Shown: positions 28,652-38,231 of the stretch, piece by piece
Numbering within the stretch: the first letter of the stretch is position 1
How the letters are laid out: each line of letters begins with the position of its first letter
From: Dissulfuribacter thermophilus
Lineage (GTDB): Bacteria > Desulfobacterota > Dissulfuribacteria > Dissulfuribacterales > Dissulfuribacteraceae
Assembly: GCF_001687335.1 (NCBI RefSeq)
Contig: NZ_MAGO01000006.1
Span: forward strand, 124,001-188,000
Reading direction: 5' to 3'
Length of the DNA stretch: 64,000 nucleotides
Notes under the pieces: model-generated
What the model was told of the DNA's origin: nothing
The model's input: only the letters and a program-made list of their open reading frames with translations
Databases searched by the model: none
Position numbers and translations under genes: made by a program

Positions 28652-29629
28652 CTACACGCAATATTTTGTGGTCTGATCTTTACCAGATATCTTGGACGAA
28701 TATAAGGCCTCGTCAGCGCGTTTTATCAAGGTCTCAACATCTTCATTATCATCGACTTGAGTCACTCCAATAGAGACAGATACTGAAATTGTCTTTGATG
28801 TATCCTCTGGCACAAATCTATATCGCCTAATCTTTCGTCTGAGCCTCTCTGCAAGGTTTATAGCTGAATCACAATCTGTATGGGGACAAACAATGACAAA
28901 CTCCTCTCCGCCATATCTATAAACCAGGTCTGTCTCTCGTACTGATGACTCAAATATCTCAGCTAGCTTTTGCAGGACCTTGTCACCGGTGATATGTCCA
29001 TAGCTGTCATTTATATCTTTAAAGTCGTCTACGTCTATCATCATCAATGAAAGCGGGTAATTATAGCGCCTAGCCCTCGATATTTCTCTAGCAAGATCAG
29101 TTATTAAGGCATGTCTATTGAGAAGGCCTGTAAGAGGATCAAGTCTTAGACGCTCTTTGAGTTTTTCTATGGTCCTTGACTGTTCCAACAACTTCTTTTC
29201 TGTTGACTCTGCCTTCTTCCTTATGGTCTCGTTATACTGGGCAAGCCTGTTTAAATCCTCAAGGACCTCTGACCTGTCTTGGACCTTTTGAGTTAGACAA
29301 CTTATTGTCTCATGCATGTCGTCAAAATGTGATTTTGTATCCCCGACAAATTCGTCTACTGTATCGTGAACTCCACCTAGTATTTCCTCTGTATCTTTTA
29401 AGAATCTCTCAGTGATAAGCCTTGGGGCCTCTTTAGGTTTAACTTTTTTTCTAAGTATATCCTCTGCCTTGTCCCTATAACAAACTGCCCAAAACTCCTT
29501 TTCATATACCTCAGGCCAGGGAAGCAGCCTTTTAGAGACAATTTGTTTTAAGGCCTCTTTTGCAATGAGTATTACCTTAGCAGCATATTCCTTGTCTTCG
29601 TTAGTAGTGTTTTTCTTTACCATAGTCAT
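28652..29629 (-). CDS. Diguanylate cyclase (GGDEF)
   Basis: 325 residues from ATG 29629. Helical N-terminal region with a coiled coil (about 90-165), then a GGDEF domain with RLDPLTGLLNRHAL, DVDDFKDINDSYGH and an intact active site YGGEEFVIV. It should make c-di-GMP from two GTP. The start is chosen because it gives a TGATG junction with the upstream regulator gene. A longer frame to 29716 would overlap that gene by 88 bases. No inhibitory RxxD is evident just before GGEEF. Confidence 0.9.
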   Translation of the reverse strand: MTMVKKNTTNEDKEYAAKVILIAKEALKQIVSKRLLPWPEVYEKEFWAVCYRDKAEDILRKKVKPKEAPRLITERFLKDTEEILGGVHDTVDEFVGDTKSHFDDMHETISCLTQKVQDRSEVLEDLNRLAQYNETIRKKAESTEKKLLEQSRTIEKLKERLRLDPLTGLLNRHALITDLAREISRARRYNYPLSLMMIDVDDFKDINDSYGHITGDKVLQKLAEIFESSVRETDLVYRYGGEEFVIVCPHTDCDSAINLAERLRRKIRRYRFVPEDTSKTISVSVSIGVTQVDDNEDVETLIKRADEALYSSKISGKDQTTKYCV

Positions 29630-31113
29630 CAAATGCCAACCATTATATCTAGGGCCTTGGAAAAACTCTGTGAGCCAGTAAACTCTTTTGACTTCATATT
29701 TGCCTTGAGTCCCCAATCCCGTTCTGCTACTTTTAGAACATCAAAAATCTGTTGTTCAATCTTTTCATTTACCTCTTTTGGATAACTTGTAAACACCAAA
29801 AAATCCGGACCTTTTCTAAAAAGCAATGCATTCTTTTCTGATGGTCTGTTCCATTCATGAAGGGTATTCAATATCTCTTGGAGTTTCTCGCCGATTTCGT
29901 CTAGGATCTCGTCAGTCTTGAGATATCCAATTCTCCTATTAAATTCTCCAATGTTTTCAAAGTCAATGAGTATTAGTTTATATTTATCTGTTGCATCTAA
30001 AAGTTGTTCCTTTTCGAGAGAAAGGATGTATCTGTAATTGTAAAAACTACACAGTGGTTCTCTAAAATAGGTCTTTTTTCTGAAGGACTCAATAAGATCC
30101 AATTCTTTTGAATTGTTCTTTTTAATAGCCAGGGGATCCCATTCTTTAAGGACTTCCTTCAAATTTGCAACTACGTCTTTGCTGAATCTCCCTTTTCTGA
30201 CTTCTTCATCTATGATATCCAGGGCGCTTTCCTTGTCCATTGGTCTCTTATAAGGCCTTTGGGCCACCAATGCCTCATAAACATCACAGGGACTGACTAT
30301 CAAAACAAGCGGATTTATTTCCTTTCCCATTAAACCATGGGGATATCCGCTTCCATCAAGCCTCTCATGGTGTTGCAAAGCAATCTCAGAGACCCTGAGA
30401 TCTGGATAGCGCTTTTCCAGAAAACTTGCTCCAATATTGGGGTGAAGATTCATTATCTTTCTATCTAGGGTATCAAAAGGCCCTGGTTTGAGGAGTATGT
30501 CATCGGGTATAGCAATCTTTCCGACGTCATGTACAAGGCATCCCAATTCAAGGGCCTCAAGCTCTTCATCGGCGATCCCCATCCTCATCCCAACTCGTTT
30601 GGAGAGGGCAGCCACCCTGAGACTATGCTCAAGGGTATAGGAATCTCTACTACCCAACATCTCAGTCATTACATCAAAAAGGCCTTTAACAAGGGCATAA
30701 TAGTCCTCTTCGAGGGCAACTATCCTGTCTAGCACTGCAAGGCGCGCAAAGAGTTGTTCTGGCAAGAAAGGTTTTTTCAGAAAATCCGATGCCCCTGCCT
30801 TTAAGGCCTTTTGTATTGATTCCCTATCACCTAAACCGCTTATCGCTATGGAATAAAATCTGTAGGGACGCTCTCGCCTGATCTTTTTTAACAGGGCGAG
30901 CCCGTCCATCCTTGGCATTTGAAGGTCTGTAATAAGCAATCTAACCTTCTCTTTAGTATTCTGTAAAAATTCAAAGGCGCTCTCTCCTGAATCGGCCTCG
31001 AAGACGTGTAGCCCCCAAGACCTCAGAAGATTAGACAGTAATTCTCTTTGGAGGGGATCATCTTCGACTACGAGTACAGAAAATCTACTTAGGCTTGGTA
31101 AAACTGCATTCAT
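29629..31113 (-). CDS. Response regulator with HD-GYP domain and degenerate GGDEF-like tail
   Basis: About 494 residues from ATG 31113. Receiver domain with VVEDD, phospho-aspartate in ITDLQMPRMDG and the conserved lysine in LKKPF. HD-GYP phosphodiesterase domain with LVHDVGKIAIPD and HHERLDGSGYPHGL, so it can be expected to degrade c-di-GMP. The C-terminal 160 residues contain LILIDFENIGEFNRRIGY, like a GGDEF fold without the GGEEF loop. ATG 31113 overlaps the cytochrome stop as ATGA, and its stop overlaps the diguanylate cyclase start. Confidence 0.9.
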   Translation of the reverse strand: MNAVLPSLSRFSVLVVEDDPLQRELLSNLLRSWGLHVFEADSGESAFEFLQNTKEKVRLLITDLQMPRMDGLALLKKIRRERPYRFYSIAISGLGDRESIQKALKAGASDFLKKPFLPEQLFARLAVLDRIVALEEDYYALVKGLFDVMTEMLGSRDSYTLEHSLRVAALSKRVGMRMGIADEELEALELGCLVHDVGKIAIPDDILLKPGPFDTLDRKIMNLHPNIGASFLEKRYPDLRVSEIALQHHERLDGSGYPHGLMGKEINPLVLIVSPCDVYEALVAQRPYKRPMDKESALDIIDEEVRKGRFSKDVVANLKEVLKEWDPLAIKKNNSKELDLIESFRKKTYFREPLCSFYNYRYILSLEKEQLLDATDKYKLILIDFENIGEFNRRIGYLKTDEILDEIGEKLQEILNTLHEWNRPSEKNALLFRKGPDFLVFTSYPKEVNEKIEQQIFDVLKVAERDWGLKANMKSKEFTGSQSFSKALDIMVGI

Positions 31114-32829
31114 TTTCTTATCTGTTTGAGTCCCGAGCATTTTAATGCCTCTAGAGACGTTGATTTTATCGGCCTGATATTGGTAAAACTCAAATCAGAA
31201 TGACACTCAAGACAGATGCCTACTGTTAGGATCCTGTCTATCTCATCACCATTAAAGGTCCTTAATCTCCCAGCTCTGGAAAAAATTCACCAATGGATCC
31301 CCATCTATTGTCACAAATTGATCCAGGGGATGTTGGATGCCAAGGGTCTTGGGAGAGCTTGACATAGACGGTTCAAATTTCCATTTGCCGTTTATAAAAA
31401 CTAGATTGCCTCTTCCAAGGCCAATTGCACGAGGATCCTTGTGGCAATCTTTGCAAGTCCTTGGCCTTTTTTGAGTTGTATGGGGATCCATCCAAGAGAC
31501 TGTTAACCGCTTAAAGGTCCTTTCGGGTCTATCACCTTCTCCCAGGAAGGTCACAAAATCCTGTCAGCCCGGGACTATTATTACAATCTCTTCTTCCCCA
31601 TGAGGGGGCTTGTAAACCCCCAAGGATGGGGCCTCATAGCGCATTATTGACCTATATTCCTGCCAACGTCCAGGAGTAGGACTTCCAACCAACCAGTCAG
31701 TCTGTTCTTCCTTTTTCCTTTGCGTTACATGGCACCCAAAGCACTGTGGCACCCATGTACTATGACACGCCTGGCACGAGAGCCTCTTGTGATCCCTATC
31801 CCTACATTTATTTGGGTTTAACTGAGATAGTTTGATCTTTTTTTTGTCTTTTTTTCTCGTAAACCAAAAATTGTTACCATCTTTTTCTATTTTTAGCCCC
31901 TTTTTCACTGCGCTAGGGTGTAACTTTGGATCATGGCAGTCCACACACCTGACTTCAAGTTGTTCTTCCATATGGGCCCTCTTTATTCCGTCCCCCATAG
32001 TCTCTTTTTGGGTATGGCAGTCAACGCAAATGAGCCCCTTTTCATAATGGACATCTTCTTTGAGAATGCGGAAATAACGACCGTCTTCCAACTCATTATC
32101 AGTAAAATCGCCCTGTTCAAATGGTGTCCCATAGCCCTCTGTTTCATATTTGCCCTGATAACTAAGCCCTATTCTTCCGCTCCTATTGTGACACCTTACG
32201 CAATTGTCCATAGGCGGCTGGCGAACCAGCCGTGGATGCCACTTTTTGGATCCATCAGGCCTTTCCTCACTTAGGAGATGACACGCAGAACAGCCACCGC
32301 CCTTTTCCTTTAAAAAGTCTGGATATTTTCCCTTTTCGAGCCATAAATGACAGGTACCACAGAGCTTTGAAAAATAATCCAAAGCAGGGGTCCTTTTGGG
32401 ATTTTCCATGAGATCTTTTACAGTGAGATCTTCGTACTGATCCTTGGCCTCTCCCCAGTAATACCTGAGTGTACTTATAATGCCTCTATTTGTTGCCATA
32501 AGGGTATTTTTCACCCATTTCACCTGGTTCTCATGACAACCTGGCCTACCGCATGTGATAGAGGCAAACTTGAGCTCCCCAGGATTTTTTACCATTCCCC
32601 TATGGGCGATTTCTTTTCTGGAGGAGAGACTGTCTCCAAGATGGCAATCAGAACATCTCACAACGTGCCTTTGATGCACTTCCTCAGGCTCTTCCTCGTG
32701 GCACCTCAGGCACATATCCACCCTGGAATCCATGGTAAGCGGCACCGAGCCTTCCTCACACTGGACGCTCCTGGGTAGAATACTTATAAAAAAGGCCATG
32801 AGGAAAATTATGACTTTGAATACTCCCAT
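31110..32829 (-). CDS. Periplasmic multihaem cytochrome c (12 haem sites) with in-frame UGA and a T6 frameshift
   Basis: The first open stretch (32829-31567) codes for 421 residues: a signal peptide (IIFLMAFFISILP, cleavage near QCEE), nine CXXCH motifs and one CX4CH (CGRPGCH). It stops at an in-frame TGA (31566-31564) after EEIVIIVPG. The same frame continues with QDFVTFLGEGDRPE and an eleventh site CKDCH. At a run of six T (31285-31280) the reading must shift by one base: with five Ts it reads VNFSRAGRLRTFNGDEIDRI and then a twelfth site CLECH, ending at TGA 31112-31110 in a 4-bp overlap with the response regulator. So the gene as a whole runs through a recoded or mutated UGA and one indel. 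Periplasmic electron transfer is inferred; the redox partner is unknown. Confidence 0.82.
31510..31566 (-). promoter_or_regulatory. Candidate bacterial SECIS hairpin after in-frame UGA
   Basis: In the mRNA the UGA is followed 12 bases later by ACCUUC-CUGGGA-GAAGGU, a perfect 6-bp stem with a six-base loop. It can be extended below a G/G mismatch by about five weaker pairs (UUUGU with AUAGA). The loop starts 18 bases after UGA, within the usual bacterial SECIS range. Against it: the loop lacks a G in its first two positions, although it contains UGGG. Confidence 0.4.
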
Positions 32830-32879
32830 AGGAAATACATAATATCGCGGAGGGAAAACGTAAAGTATTAAAAAAATAC

Positions 32880-32906
32880 AAAAAAAGCAGCCCTAAGGCT
32901 GCTTTT
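32880..32906 (-). terminator. Intrinsic terminator after tRNA-Gly
   Basis: On the minus strand GCAGCC-TTAG-GGCTGC is followed by TTTTTTT. It directly follows the tRNA-Gly 3' end. Confidence 0.85.
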
Positions 32907-32916
32907 CTTTCGTCTT

Positions 32917-32991
32917 TGGAGCGGGAAACGGGATTCGAACCCGCGACTTCGACCTTGGCAAGGTCGCACTCTACCACTGAGTTATTCCCGC
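32917..32991 (-). tRNA. tRNA-Gly (GCC)
   Basis: Minus strand cloverleaf: acceptor GCGGGAA/TTCCCGC, D-arm CTCAGTGGTAGAG, anticodon loop CTTGCCAAG (GCC), T-arm GCGGGTTCGAATCCCGT, encoded CCA (32919-32917). Confidence 0.97.
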
Positions 32992-33191
32992 TTTGGCGAT
33001 GCCTATAATAAGGCCTATCACATTTTATGTCAATACCCGAAATAAAATTCAGTGCATACAGTTCTATATCTGTCAATTAAATCGTACTAAATTCTATAAA
33101 TGACAAAATTCACACTACGGCCAAGTCCCAGTCAGAGATTTGATATAAGGGGTTTGAACATAGAAAATTTATTTGATATTGTCTATTTTCT

Positions 33192-36092
33192 ATGGCCATG
33201 ACCCCAATAGAAGACCTAATTTATTCCATTGGAGAGCTCGAGGAGCTCATTGGAACCGTATGTTTCAAAAAGCTCATACCAGCTTCTCCACCAGATCTAA
33301 GGGATTTTAACCAGAGCCTTTTGCCTGAAATCAAGTTTATTCTTGAACAAAATGGCATTTATTCTCTTTATAGCCACCAGCTTGAGGCCATAAACGAAAT
33401 CATCAATGGAAAAAACGTTATAATTTCAACACCCACTGCCAGTGGTAAAAGCCTCATATACAATATACCAGTGATACAAAGCTTTCTTGAAAACAAAGGC
33501 ACAAAGGCCCTGTATCTCTTTCCCCTAAAGGCCCTCCAACAAGACCAGTTAAAACACCTCACGATTCTGACCTCTGCACTTGATGACGAAGACAGACCAA
33601 AAGTAGCGCTTCTAGACGGCGATACCCCACAATACAGGCGAAGAAGACTTCGTGAGCAGCCACCTAACATACTAATTACCAATCCAGATATGCTTCACTT
33701 GTCCATTCTTCCATACCACAACAGCTGGTCAAATTTTTTAAAGGATCTTGAATTTGTCGTCATAGACGAAGTCCACACATATAGAGGGGTCATGGGGTCC
33801 AACATGGCCTGGGTCTTCAGAAGGCTAGAGCGCATCGCAAATTATTATGGGAAAACCCCCATTTATATAATGAGCTCTGCCACAGTAGGCAATCCAAGCT
33901 CCCTTTCAAAGGCCCTTATTGGAAAAGATGTCGTTTGTATTTCAAAACAGAGCTCTCCTACCGGAAGACGCCACATAGTTTTTATAAATCCTATTCAAAG
34001 CCCTTCTCTGTCTTGCTTGAAACTCCTTGAGATGGCCATTAAGAGGCGACTAAGGACAATCGTATACACTCAATCCAGAAAACTCACTGAACTTTTAGGT
34101 CTTTGGATCAACCAAAAAGGCAGCCACTTTAAAAGGCTAGTAAAGGTCTATAGGGCAGGGCTCCTCCCTGAAGAAAGGCGGGATATCGAGGCAAAGCTTG
34201 CAAGCGGTGAACTCCTTGGTGTGGTGTCAACCAGCGCCCTTGAGCTGGGGATAGATATTGGTAGTTTGGACTGCTCCATTCTCCTCGGTTATCCAGGAAG
34301 CATTATGGCAACATGGCAAAGATGGGGAAGAGCAGGCAGAAAGCGCCAAGATTCCCTTGTTGCTCTTATTGCCCACGAAGATGCCCTGGATCAGTATATC
34401 ATGCGTCATCCAGAAACAGTGATTAGTGGGGCCCCTGAACCGGCTATCTTAAACCCTGAAAACCCAAGGATTATGGAAAAACACATTGAATGTGCTGCCT
34501 GCGAATTATCTATTTCTACTAGCGAACCATTTTATAGCGAGAATAAAACGATTCAGCAAACCATCGAAGCTCTCACCAGACGCGGAAAGCTCTTCTTTTC
34601 CGAAGATGCCAGGACAATCTTTGCAGGAGGCAAATACCCTCACAGATTCGTGGATTTAAGGGGCACTGGCTCTAAGTTCAGAATAGTCCATGAAAAAGAC
34701 GGCAACACCATCGGAGACATAGACGGCATAAGGGCCTTGAAAGAGACTCATCCAGGGGCAATTTACCTCCATGGGGGCAGGACCTTTAGGGTAACTGACC
34801 TTGATTTCGACCTAAAATGCATCAAGGTTGAGGACTTCAAAGGTGACTATTTTACAAGGCCTCTTTCCCAAAAGGAGACTTCCATTATAGAGGAATATGA
34901 ATCCAAGGTGGTCTTTGGCACATTGATCCACTTTGGAAAGATCAGGGTAAGGGAAGAGGTGGTGGGATATGAGATGAGGAGCGTAAGAGGCCAGAGATTC
35001 CTTGGTAAAAAAGAACTAGAGCTCCCCCCACAGGTCTTTGAGACAGAAGGGCTATGGCTAGAAATTCCTGATTTCATCAGGGAAAATACTGAAAAGGCCT
35101 TCATGCACTTTATGGGAGGTATACATGCCATAGAACATGCAATGATCGGAGTCATGCCCCTTCTGGTCCTTACTGATCGCTCAGACATTGGAGGGATTTC
35201 ACAAACAATTCACCCCCAGGTTGGAAAAAGTACCATCTTCGTATATGACGGCATACCTGGTGGCATCGGCCTTACAAAAGAGGCCTTTAAAAAGGCATCG
35301 GACCTCATTAGAAAATCCCTTGGAGTAATAGAATCTTGTTCCTGTGAACTTGGATGCCCTGGCTGCGTACACTCACCTAAGTGCGGATCAGGCAATAGGC
35401 CCATAGATAAGGCTGCAGCGATATCAATACTTCGCCAAATAATAAAGGGCAAAAAAAAGAGGGAAGAAGATGCTCCAAGGCTGATCAATCAGGCTGTGAA
35501 GATCCCCAAACAGAGGGTCAGTCGAGAATGCGACAAACCCAAGCTGGATATTTCCAGCATTAGATTTGGCGTGTTCGACCTTGAAACACAGTATTCTGCA
35601 CAGGAGGTAGGAGGTTGGCACCTTGCCCACAAGATGAAGGTAAGTTGCGCGGTTCTCTACGACTCTAAGGAAGACAGATTTTTGGAATACATGGAAGAAA
35701 ATGTTCAAGATCTCATAGCAAGGCTAAAGTCTTTGGATCTCGTCATTGGATTTAATATAAAGAGATTCGACTATAGGGTACTTTCTGGCTATGAGGATGG
35801 CAGCGTATTTTCAACCTTACCAACCCTTGATTTACTCGAAGAGGTAAAAAAACGTCTAGGATACAGACTTAGCCTGGATCATCTGGCAGCATCCACTCTA
35901 GGTTCCAAAAAGGCTGGCAATGGGCTCCTGGCACTCAGGTGGTGGAAGCAGGGAGAACTTGAAAAGCTAATAAGGTACTGCAAAGAAGACGTTAGACTTA
36001 CAAGAGACCTGTTTCTTCACGGACATGAAAAAGGATATCTATTATTCAAAAACAAGGCGGGTAGACTAGTAAGACTTCCGGTGTCATGGTAA
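33192..36092 (+). CDS. MrfA-type DEAD/DEAH repair helicase fused to MrfB-type exonuclease
   Basis: 966 residues. Residues about 60-430 are a superfamily 2 helicase with Walker A TPTASGKS (K86), DEVH box (D192-H195), SSATVGNP motif III and WQRWGRAGR motif VI. Residues about 640-740 are the DUF1998/MrfA C-terminal domain with cysteines C716, C718, C722, C725 and C731. From about residue 790 a DEDDy exonuclease follows: FDLET (D796, E798), FDYR (D860), and Y929xxxD933. In Bacillus subtilis the helicase (YprA/MrfA) and exonuclease (YprB/MrfB) are separate neighbouring genes that repair mitomycin-type lesions; here they are one chain. The start could also be the ATG two codons later. No operon partner. 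Confidence 0.9.
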   Translation: MAMTPIEDLIYSIGELEELIGTVCFKKLIPASPPDLRDFNQSLLPEIKFILEQNGIYSLYSHQLEAINEIINGKNVIISTPTASGKSLIYNIPVIQSFLENKGTKALYLFPLKALQQDQLKHLTILTSALDDEDRPKVALLDGDTPQYRRRRLREQPPNILITNPDMLHLSILPYHNSWSNFLKDLEFVVIDEVHTYRGVMGSNMAWVFRRLERIANYYGKTPIYIMSSATVGNPSSLSKALIGKDVVCISKQSSPTGRRHIVFINPIQSPSLSCLKLLEMAIKRRLRTIVYTQSRKLTELLGLWINQKGSHFKRLVKVYRAGLLPEERRDIEAKLASGELLGVVSTSALELGIDIGSLDCSILLGYPGSIMATWQRWGRAGRKRQDSLVALIAHEDALDQYIMRHPETVISGAPEPAILNPENPRIMEKHIECAACELSISTSEPFYSENKTIQQTIEALTRRGKLFFSEDARTIFAGGKYPHRFVDLRGTGSKFRIVHEKDGNTIGDIDGIRALKETHPGAIYLHGGRTFRVTDLDFDLKCIKVEDFKGDYFTRPLSQKETSIIEEYESKVVFGTLIHFGKIRVREEVVGYEMRSVRGQRFLGKKELELPPQVFETEGLWLEIPDFIRENTEKAFMHFMGGIHAIEHAMIGVMPLLVLTDRSDIGGISQTIHPQVGKSTIFVYDGIPGGIGLTKEAFKKASDLIRKSLGVIESCSCELGCPGCVHSPKCGSGNRPIDKAAAISILRQIIKGKKKREEDAPRLINQAVKIPKQRVSRECDKPKLDISSIRFGVFDLETQYSAQEVGGWHLAHKMKVSCAVLYDSKEDRFLEYMEENVQDLIARLKSLDLVIGFNIKRFDYRVLSGYEDGSVFSTLPTLDLLEEVKKRLGYRLSLDHLAASTLGSKKAGNGLLALRWWKQGELEKLIRYCKEDVRLTRDLFLHGHEKGYLLFKNKAGRLVRLPVSW

Positions 36093-36101
36093 TCCCCATT
36101 C

Positions 36102-36136
36102 AGAAGTTTTGAGTTTTGAGTGTTGAGTTTTGAGTA
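36102..36136. repeat. TTTTGAG-type micro-repeat
   Basis: Three to four near-copies of GTTTTGAGT/GTGTTGAGT in 35 bp between the mrfAB gene and the convergent xer gene. It is a simple-sequence tract with no hairpin. Confidence 0.6.
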
Positions 36137-36146
36137 AAGGTCAGGT

Positions 36147-37061
36147 CTAACCACGGGGATGATACCTTCTATGGGTATCTCTCAAGTGTTCTACATCGAT
36201 GTGGGTATAGATCTGCGTTGTCACGATATTTTGGTGCCCTAGGAGGATCTGAACCGTTCTCAGATCTGCTCCTCCTTTTAAGAGGTGGGTGGCAAATGAA
36301 TGACGCAGTGTATGGGGGCTAACTTTTCTCTTAATCCCAGCCCTTTCTGCGTACATCCGCAGGATCTGCCAAAACCGCTGACGTGTGATTGCCCCACCTT
36401 TCTTGGAAAGGAATACTATTGGGCTCTGTTTACCTTTTAAAAATACTGGACGAGCCTTAACAAGATATTCTTCGAGGGCATCCATTGCCACCTTTCCAAT
36501 GGGAACGATACGTTCTCTCCCTCCCTTTCCCTTCACCCTCACAAATCCCATTGAAAAATCGATTTGACCTGTCTGAAGTCCGCAAAGTTCCGTTGCCCTA
36601 AGCCCAGTGGCGTAGGCCAACTCAAGTATGGCCTTATCCCTTATTCCCATTGGAGTTTTGGTATCAGGGGCACTAAGGAGATTGGTGACCTCTTCAACAG
36701 TTAGGGCATATGGCAATGTAAGTCCAAGCCTGGGGCCCTTTATGAGAGAACATGGGGATGCCTTTATTTTCCCTTCCCTTACCAGGAAATCAAAAAACCC
36801 CCTTATGGAAGAAAGCCTCCTTGCATTGGTCCTGGGACTCGTTCCCGAAAGCCTTGAGACGTGAAGCCATTCTGAAATCTGAGCAGATTTTACTTGTGAA
36901 AGGTCAGTAAGCCCCTTTTTTTCCAAAAATTTCAGAAAATTTTGGATATCCCCTGAATAAGATGACAGAGTATTTTTCGAAAGCCCCCTTTCTAAGGAAA
37001 GATGGGCCAAATAATCATCAAGATAGATGTAAAAACCCTCAGAATCAGCTAATGGCTTCAA
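36147..37061 (-). CDS. Tyrosine recombinase XerC/XerD type
   Basis: 304 residues, the usual Xer length. N-terminal SAM-like DNA-binding domain (YLAHLSLERGLSKNTLSSYS), catalytic residues in YATGLRATELCGL (R), HTLRHSFATHLL (H, R) and LLGHQNIVTTQIYTH (H, nucleophile Y). Xer enzymes resolve chromosome dimers at dif. XerC versus XerD cannot be decided here. The start overlaps the upstream 160-residue gene by 17 bases. Confidence 0.92.
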   Translation of the reverse strand: MKPLADSEGFYIYLDDYLAHLSLERGLSKNTLSSYSGDIQNFLKFLEKKGLTDLSQVKSAQISEWLHVSRLSGTSPRTNARRLSSIRGFFDFLVREGKIKASPCSLIKGPRLGLTLPYALTVEEVTNLLSAPDTKTPMGIRDKAILELAYATGLRATELCGLQTGQIDFSMGFVRVKGKGGRERIVPIGKVAMDALEEYLVKARPVFLKGKQSPIVFLSKKGGAITRQRFWQILRMYAERAGIKRKVSPHTLRHSFATHLLKGGADLRTVQILLGHQNIVTTQIYTHIDVEHLRDTHRRYHPRG

Positions 37062-37527
37062 GAATCTCTTCCGCCACTTCGCTAATATCCGGATCCGGTG
37101 AGGTCATGCTTAGGACTTTAAGCTTGCTTATAAAGCCAGTCTTTTCCAGAGGACCTTTGGTATCCAGCATATCCTTTGCCCTTTCCATGGCATCGCAAAC
37201 TATTTGCGGAGACTCTTTGAGGTCCAGAAGCAGGATCAATACGCCCCACTCGTCTGGTAGTCCGAACTTGCTTACATAATCCCTTGCGGCTTGTTCAAAG
37301 GATTTCTTTCCATACGAGTCCTTGAGCCTCTTTAGGGCCTCATCATGTTCAGGGGTGCCCTTTGGGCCCAAGAACAACTTTTCAGCCTCTTTGAGATACA
37401 GTTTTTTTAGTCTTGGATCATCCAAGGCCCGTTCAAGCATACTCTTTGGCTCTGATGAACTTCTCGTATGTCTGGATCTGTCCCTTAATTTATCTATTTC
37501 ACGCCAACTCTTCTTTCTCTCACCCAT
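37045..37527 (-). CDS. Uncharacterised 160-residue protein
   Basis: Charged, mostly helical protein without signal peptide, membrane segment or known motif. Contains LGPKGTPEHDEALKRLKDSYG and DEWGVLILLLDLKE. It lies between the phosphatase gene (24 bases upstream) and xer (17-base overlap), so it is expressed with them. I do not recognise the family. Confidence 0.8.
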   Translation of the reverse strand: MGERKKSWREIDKLRDRSRHTRSSSEPKSMLERALDDPRLKKLYLKEAEKLFLGPKGTPEHDEALKRLKDSYGKKSFEQAARDYVSKFGLPDEWGVLILLLDLKESPQIVCDAMERAKDMLDTKGPLEKTGFISKLKVLSMTSPDPDISEVAEEILEAIS

Positions 37528-37550
37528 GGGTCTCTCCTTGAGAATGGATT

Positions 37551-38228
37551 CTACACCTGAATGAACTCAATGTCTGGGAGGATTAAGGCGGTGAGGAGGC
37601 CGCCATAGACTGCACCTGTATCTATACCAATTTTTGTCTTTTTCACAAGGGGGGTATCCAGGGGAGTATGGCCAAAGATTACTCGTTTGCCCCAATCATA
37701 ATCTGAATCAATGAATTCAAAGCGTATCCAAAGAAGATCGTCGATTTTTTGATCCCTAATCTCTCTATATGGCTTTAACCCTGCGTGAACGAAGATATAT
37801 TCTTCTGTTTCAACGTATAGCTCAAGACTGGAAAAGAAATCAATATGTTCCTGGGGGACATCTAGGCCGTCATCAAGAGAGTAATAAGAGTCGAGTGTCT
37901 TCAATCCCCCTGTAGCAATAAAGGTGCTAAGTATCGAATTATCTCCAACATAGGGAAAGTCTTCAAGAATTCCTCTATCATGGAGATAATTCATAAACAT
38001 ATATTCATGATTTCCCATTAAGAATCGCGTGGTGTCTGGAAAGCTTTTTTTGAGTTCAATGAGGTCTGAAACCGTATCCTTTGCCTCTGGGCCCCTGTCC
38101 ACATAATCCCCCAAAAAAATCAAGACATCCCTACCCCACTCTATGGGAAGCTTATTGAGGAGAAGGGCCAACTTCGAACGCATACCATGAATGTCTCCAA
38201 TTGCAATTATCTTCCTATCTCCTTCCAT
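37551..38228 (-). CDS. Calcineurin-like serine/threonine (PPP-type) phosphatase
   Basis: 225 residues. All metal-binding motifs of PPP/PrpA-type phosphatases: GDIHGM (1), GDYVDRGPEA (2), GNHEYMF (3), and C-terminal FGHTPL with GIDTGAVYGG. Similar to bacterial PrpA/ApaH-like enzymes; the natural substrate (phosphoprotein or diadenosine polyphosphate) is not decided. It starts 3 bases after the radical SAM gene. Confidence 0.92.
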   Translation of the reverse strand: MEGDRKIIAIGDIHGMRSKLALLLNKLPIEWGRDVLIFLGDYVDRGPEAKDTVSDLIELKKSFPDTTRFLMGNHEYMFMNYLHDRGILEDFPYVGDNSILSTFIATGGLKTLDSYYSLDDGLDVPQEHIDFFSSLELYVETEEYIFVHAGLKPYREIRDQKIDDLLWIRFEFIDSDYDWGKRVIFGHTPLDTPLVKKTKIGIDTGAVYGGLLTALILPDIEFIQV

Positions 38229-38231
38229 TTT

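Noticed and set aside
31252-31554. Separate 100-residue gene with one haem motif
   Set aside because: It continues the cytochrome frame after TGA, has no ribosome site and ends at an artefactual stop created by the T6 shift.
36102-36136. TTTTGAG repeats as a regulatory array
   Set aside because: Short simple-sequence tract between convergent genes with no structure.
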